DNA from: Nocardioides sp.
Lineage (GTDB): Bacteria > Actinomycetota > Actinomycetes > Propionibacteriales > Nocardioidaceae
Direction of reading: 5' to 3'
Assembly: GCA_031177735.1 (NCBI GenBank)
Contig: JAPSKJ010000109.1
Coordinates: forward strand, 1 to 6,938
Length of the DNA: 6,938 nucleotides
Shown: positions 4,778 through 6,938 of the stretch, piece by piece
Layout: each line of letters starts with the position of its first letter
How positions within the stretch are numbered: position 1 is the first letter of the stretch
Made by a program: the position numbers and the translations under genes
Notes under the pieces: generated by a model
Told to the model about the DNA's origin: nothing
Databases searched by the model: none
What the model saw: only the letters and a program-made list of their open reading frames with translations

Positions 4778-5959
4778 TCAGTCCACGACCCCTGCGCCCG
4801 CCGAAGGCTCGGCCAGCAGGTGAGCGGGGGCGGAGAACCCCGCGCCGGCGAAGGCCGCGTCGATGGCCGTCGTGACAGCCTCGGCCCGCTCGGCCGGCAC
4901 GATCGCCACGATCGACCCCCCGAAGCCACCGCCCGTCATCCGCGCGGCGTCGGCGCCGGCCTGCACGGCGGTGTCCACCGCGAGGTCCAGCTCGGGGGTC
5001 GAGATCTCGAAGTCGTCGCGCATCGACTCGTGCGAGGCGGCGAAGGCCGCGCCGATCGCCGGAAGGTCACGGGTGCGCAGGGCGGCCACCACATCGGCCA
5101 CGCGGGCGATCTCGGTGACGACGTGGTGCGCGCGGCGGCGTACTCGCTCATCGGTGAGGCGGGCCACGTCAGCAGGGTCGGCGTCGCGCAGGGTCGGCAC
5201 GCCCATCTCGCGGGCGGCCTGCTCGCAGTCGGCCCGGCGGGCGCCGTAGCCGCCGTCGGTGAGCTCGTGGCTCACCCCCGTGTCGGTCACCAGCAGCACC
5301 CGACCGGGCAGGTCGAGGGCGACCGGCTCGTGGGTCTCGTCGCGGAAGTCGATGTGCAGCGCGCACTCGGCCTGCGCCAGCATCGACACGGTCTGGTCCA
5401 TGCCGCCCGTCGGTGCGCCGGCGACCTCGGTCTCGGCGCGGATGCACGCGGCGATGGTCGCGGCTCGCACCTCATCGGTGATCGGCACACCGGCCAGGTG
5501 GAGCACCGCCACGGCGACCGCGCACTCGATCGCGGCCGAGCTGGACAGCCCCGCACCGAGGGGGACGGTGGAGTCGATGTAGATGTCGAACCCACCCGTG
5601 CCGGCGGCACTGTCGGCGAGCAGCGGGCCGAGCGCCCACACCACCCCGGCGGCGTACGCCGCCCAGCCGGTGACCTGCCCCGGGCCGGTCTCGTCGAGCC
5701 GTCCGGTCCAGATCCGGTCCTGCTGGGCGCTCGCCAACCGCACCACGCCGTCGGTGCGCGGCGCGGCGGCGGCGTAGGTCGCGTGGGGCAGTGCCACGGG
5801 CAGCACGGCACCGGCGTTGTAGTCGGTGTGCTCCCCGATCAGGTTGACCCGGCCAGGGGCGCGGGCCACCACGGTGGCGGTCGCCCCGAGCCGGTCGGCG
5901 AGGCCGGCACGGGCACGGTCGGCTAGGTCCGCCGGGGTGCCGGGGGAGAGGTAGGCCAT
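4778..5959 (-). CDS. galK: Galactokinase
   Basis: This 393-residue GHMP-family kinase phosphorylates alpha-D-galactose to galactose-1-phosphate with ATP, the first committed Leloir step. The galactokinase signature is complete: GRVNLIGEHTDYNAG at 36-50, with Arg37, Glu43, His44 and Asp46 for sugar binding and catalysis. The ATP-binding loop PLGAGLSSSAA is at 133-143, the catalytic-base region GGMDQ at 185-189 (Asp188) and the third GHMP motif MTGGGFGGS at 341-349. Length is normal for the family (E. coli about 382). ATG 5959 is chosen because a TAGGCT -10 lies 8 bases upstream and no ribosome-binding site is present. galT and galE, its usual partners, are not in the window: upstream is a LysR-like gene and downstream the low-complexity protein. 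A relaxed sugar specificity is possible, but the EHTDYN motif is that of true galactokinases. Confidence 0.96.
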   Translation of the reverse strand: MAYLSPGTPADLADRARAGLADRLGATATVVARAPGRVNLIGEHTDYNAGAVLPVALPHATYAAAAPRTDGVVRLASAQQDRIWTGRLDETGPGQVTGWAAYAAGVVWALGPLLADSAAGTGGFDIYIDSTVPLGAGLSSSAAIECAVAVAVLHLAGVPITDEVRAATIAACIRAETEVAGAPTGGMDQTVSMLAQAECALHIDFRDETHEPVALDLPGRVLLVTDTGVSHELTDGGYGARRADCEQAAREMGVPTLRDADPADVARLTDERVRRRAHHVVTEIARVADVVAALRTRDLPAIGAAFAASHESMRDDFEISTPELDLAVDTAVQAGADAARMTGGGFGGSIVAIVPAERAEAVTTAIDAAFAGAGFSAPAHLLAEPSAGAGVVD

Positions 5960-5973
5960 GGAGCAGGAGCCTA
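5960..5973 (-). promoter_or_regulatory. Leaderless promoter -10 of galK
   Basis: On the minus strand TAGGCT (5968-5973) precedes ATG 5959 by 8 bases, the same hexamer as at def. There is no Shine-Dalgarno sequence. It lies in the 45-bp gap after the LysR-like gene, so galK probably has its own transcription start. The -35 is unclear. Confidence 0.6.
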
Positions 5974-6004
5974 ATCAGATCTCGCGGGTGTGCCGCCGCC
6001 GGGC

Positions 6005-6580
6005 TCAGCCGCGCGAGCTGTTGGCCGTGCGGCCCCGGACGATGCCGATGAAGGTCTGCAGGCGGGGATCGTCGCTGTCGACGAGCCAGGCCAGTCCGAC
6101 GGTGGTGGGCTCCACGTCGACGACGGGCCGGTGCACGACGTCCTTGCGGTGATGCAGCCGGGCGATGGACATCGGCACGATCGCCACACCGGTGCCGGAG
6201 GCGACCACCTCGACGGCGTCCTTCTCGCTCATCTCCGGCCAGGAGAGCTGCTCGGCCGAGGGCGTCCAGCCGGAGCGGTGGGGGAGGACGAGCTGCTCCT
6301 CGGCCAGGTCCGCGAGGCTGACCTCGTCGAGCAGGCTGAGCAGGTGCTCGTGGCCCATGACGACCACGGGCTGCTCCTCGTAGAGGGGGATGCAGTGGAG
6401 CCCGTCGCGGTCGATCGGCAGGCGCACCAGGCACATGTCGACCTGTCCCTCGCGCAGCACCGCCTCCTGCTCGGCCTCGGTGACCGGGACGAGCTCGAGC
6501 GCCTCGCGGGAGCGGTCACGCCAGGTGCGCGCCCACTTGTCGGGGGTCGCACCGGTCACGAAGCCGACCCGGAACGTCAT
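6005..6580 (-). CDS. LysR-type substrate-binding domain protein without HTH
   Basis: The 191-residue protein matches the effector-binding domain of LysR regulators (periplasmic-binding-protein-like, two lobes). Family-like stretches are FRVGFVTG at 3-10, a LREGQVDMCLVRLP block at 42-55, IPLYEEQPVVVMGHEH at 64-79, and DAVEVVASGTGVAIVP at 121-136, typical of the second lobe. The ~60-residue N-terminal winged helix that binds DNA is absent. It cannot be recovered upstream: an in-frame TAG lies six codons before the ATG, and the neighbouring oxidoreductase gene ends 25 bases away. The short tail (GRTANSSRG, 183-191) lies outside the domain. The close spacing suggests co-transcription with the oxidoreductase. 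It may be a ligand sensor, a competitor that joins full LysR proteins, or a regulator acting without its own HTH. I have an impression that similar HTH-less proteins exist in other actinobacteria, but this is unverified. Confidence 0.85.
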   Translation of the reverse strand: MTFRVGFVTGATPDKWARTWRDRSREALELVPVTEAEQEAVLREGQVDMCLVRLPIDRDGLHCIPLYEEQPVVVMGHEHLLSLLDEVSLADLAEEQLVLPHRSGWTPSAEQLSWPEMSEKDAVEVVASGTGVAIVPMSIARLHHRKDVVHRPVVDVEPTTVGLAWLVDSDDPRLQTFIGIVRGRTANSSRG

Positions 6581-6605
6581 GTCACGCAGTCTGCCCTACC
6601 CGGCC

Positions 6606-6938
6606 TCAACCGGTGGAGCCGAACTGCTCGACCCGGATGGTGTCCCGGCGCACCGCGACCTCACCGAGCAGCCGGGTGGCGTAGCCGGCGAACCCGACCG
6701 AGCCGCACACGAACGCGCGCTCGGCGCCGGTGGTGAGCGGCTCGAGCTCCTCGGGATAGGGCGGCGCGGCCACGCGGTCGCCGAGGTTCTCCCGGGTCAG
6801 CGCGACGAACGCCCCGGCGGCGAGCAGCTCGTCGGCGTACGGCAGCTCGGCCAGGGTGCGCGCGACCGCGCAGACCCGCAGCCGGTCAGCGACGCCGAGG
6901 CGGCGCGCGTGGCGCAGCATCGCCACGATGGGGACCAC
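6606..6938 (-). CDS. FAD/NAD(P)H oxidoreductase, C-terminal part (partial)
   Basis: Only the last 110 residues are visible; the gene begins beyond the right edge. They match the NAD(P)-binding half of the ferredoxin-NADP+ reductase superfamily. The stretch VVPIVAMLRHAR is the end of the usual G-G-S-G-x-x-P nucleotide loop. FVCGSVGFA (visible residues 76-84) is the conserved Cys-Gly motif at the nicotinamide site, and the protein ends in the typical IRVEQFGSTG. No plant-type 2Fe-2S domain follows, so this is a reductase or oxidoreductase module ending with the NAD domain. The GTG at 6938 is most likely an internal valine, not a start. The LysR-like gene starts 25 bp downstream and may be in the same transcript. 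Electron acceptor unknown. Confidence 0.8.
   Translation of the reverse strand: MVPIVAMLRHARRLGVADRLRVCAVARTLAELPYADELLAAGAFVALTRENLGDRVAAPPYPEELEPLTTGAERAFVCGSVGFAGYATRLLGEVAVRRDTIRVEQFGSTG

Noticed and set aside
4754..5926. A 390-codon plus-strand open frame opposite galK
   Set aside because: It is a GC-driven shadow of a gene with complete galactokinase signatures; its translation is low-complexity and resembles no family.
6581..6605. A separate leaderless promoter for the LysR-like gene
   Set aside because: The only candidate, TAGGGC, does not match TAnnnT and is 12 bases from the ATG. Co-transcription with the oxidoreductase is more likely.
6936..6938. GTG at the right edge as the true start of the oxidoreductase
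   Set aside because: It falls within the conserved nucleotide-binding loop (Val-Val-Pro), so the FAD domain must lie beyond the window.

Overview
The window is GC-rich, coding-dense DNA with actinobacterial hallmarks: GTG starts, leaderless TAnnnT-type promoters, and protein families typical of the group. I would place it near Nocardioides or another Propionibacteriales genus, but that is inference from style and cannot be proven here. It looks like ordinary chromosome. I see no transposase, integrase, tRNA, rRNA or CRISPR array.

Layout. Positions 1-74 hold three 22-bp direct repeats that run off the left edge. A peptide deformylase gene (75-674, minus) follows. An 87-bp divergent promoter region (675-761) contains a perfect 7-3-7 palindrome that overlaps the -10 of the next operon. 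That operon is two translationally coupled acyl-CoA dehydrogenase genes (762-2126 and 2126-3343, plus) resembling the mycobacterial FadE24/FadE23 pair. It is closed by a perfect 15-bp hairpin (3368-3401), whose last two bases are the first two of the -10 hexamer of a leaderless nucleosidase gene (3413-3967, plus). Seven bases later, convergent, is a low-complexity Lys/Ala/Pro-rich protein (3975-4715, minus). Upstream of it on the same strand are galactokinase (4778-5959), a LysR-type effector domain lacking a DNA-binding domain (6005-6580), and the C-terminal part of an FAD/NAD(P)H oxidoreductase (6606 to the right edge).

How the genes work together. The two dehydrogenases are the clearest functional unit. 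Their cofactor motifs have decayed in a complementary way, which predicts an alpha2beta2 enzyme with one working FAD site per heterodimer, probably acting in fatty acyl-CoA or related acyl-CoA oxidation under a TetR-like repressor. Deformylase and nucleosidase are housekeeping functions (protein maturation; purine thioribonucleoside or related salvage). On the minus strand, oxidoreductase and LysR-like gene (25-bp gap) may be co-transcribed, while galK has its own leaderless promoter. No galT or galE is visible. Nothing here is a clearly new system. The most interesting items are the split-site dehydrogenase pair with its operator, the HTH-less LysR protein, the 22-bp repeat array, and the repeat-bearing low-complexity protein.
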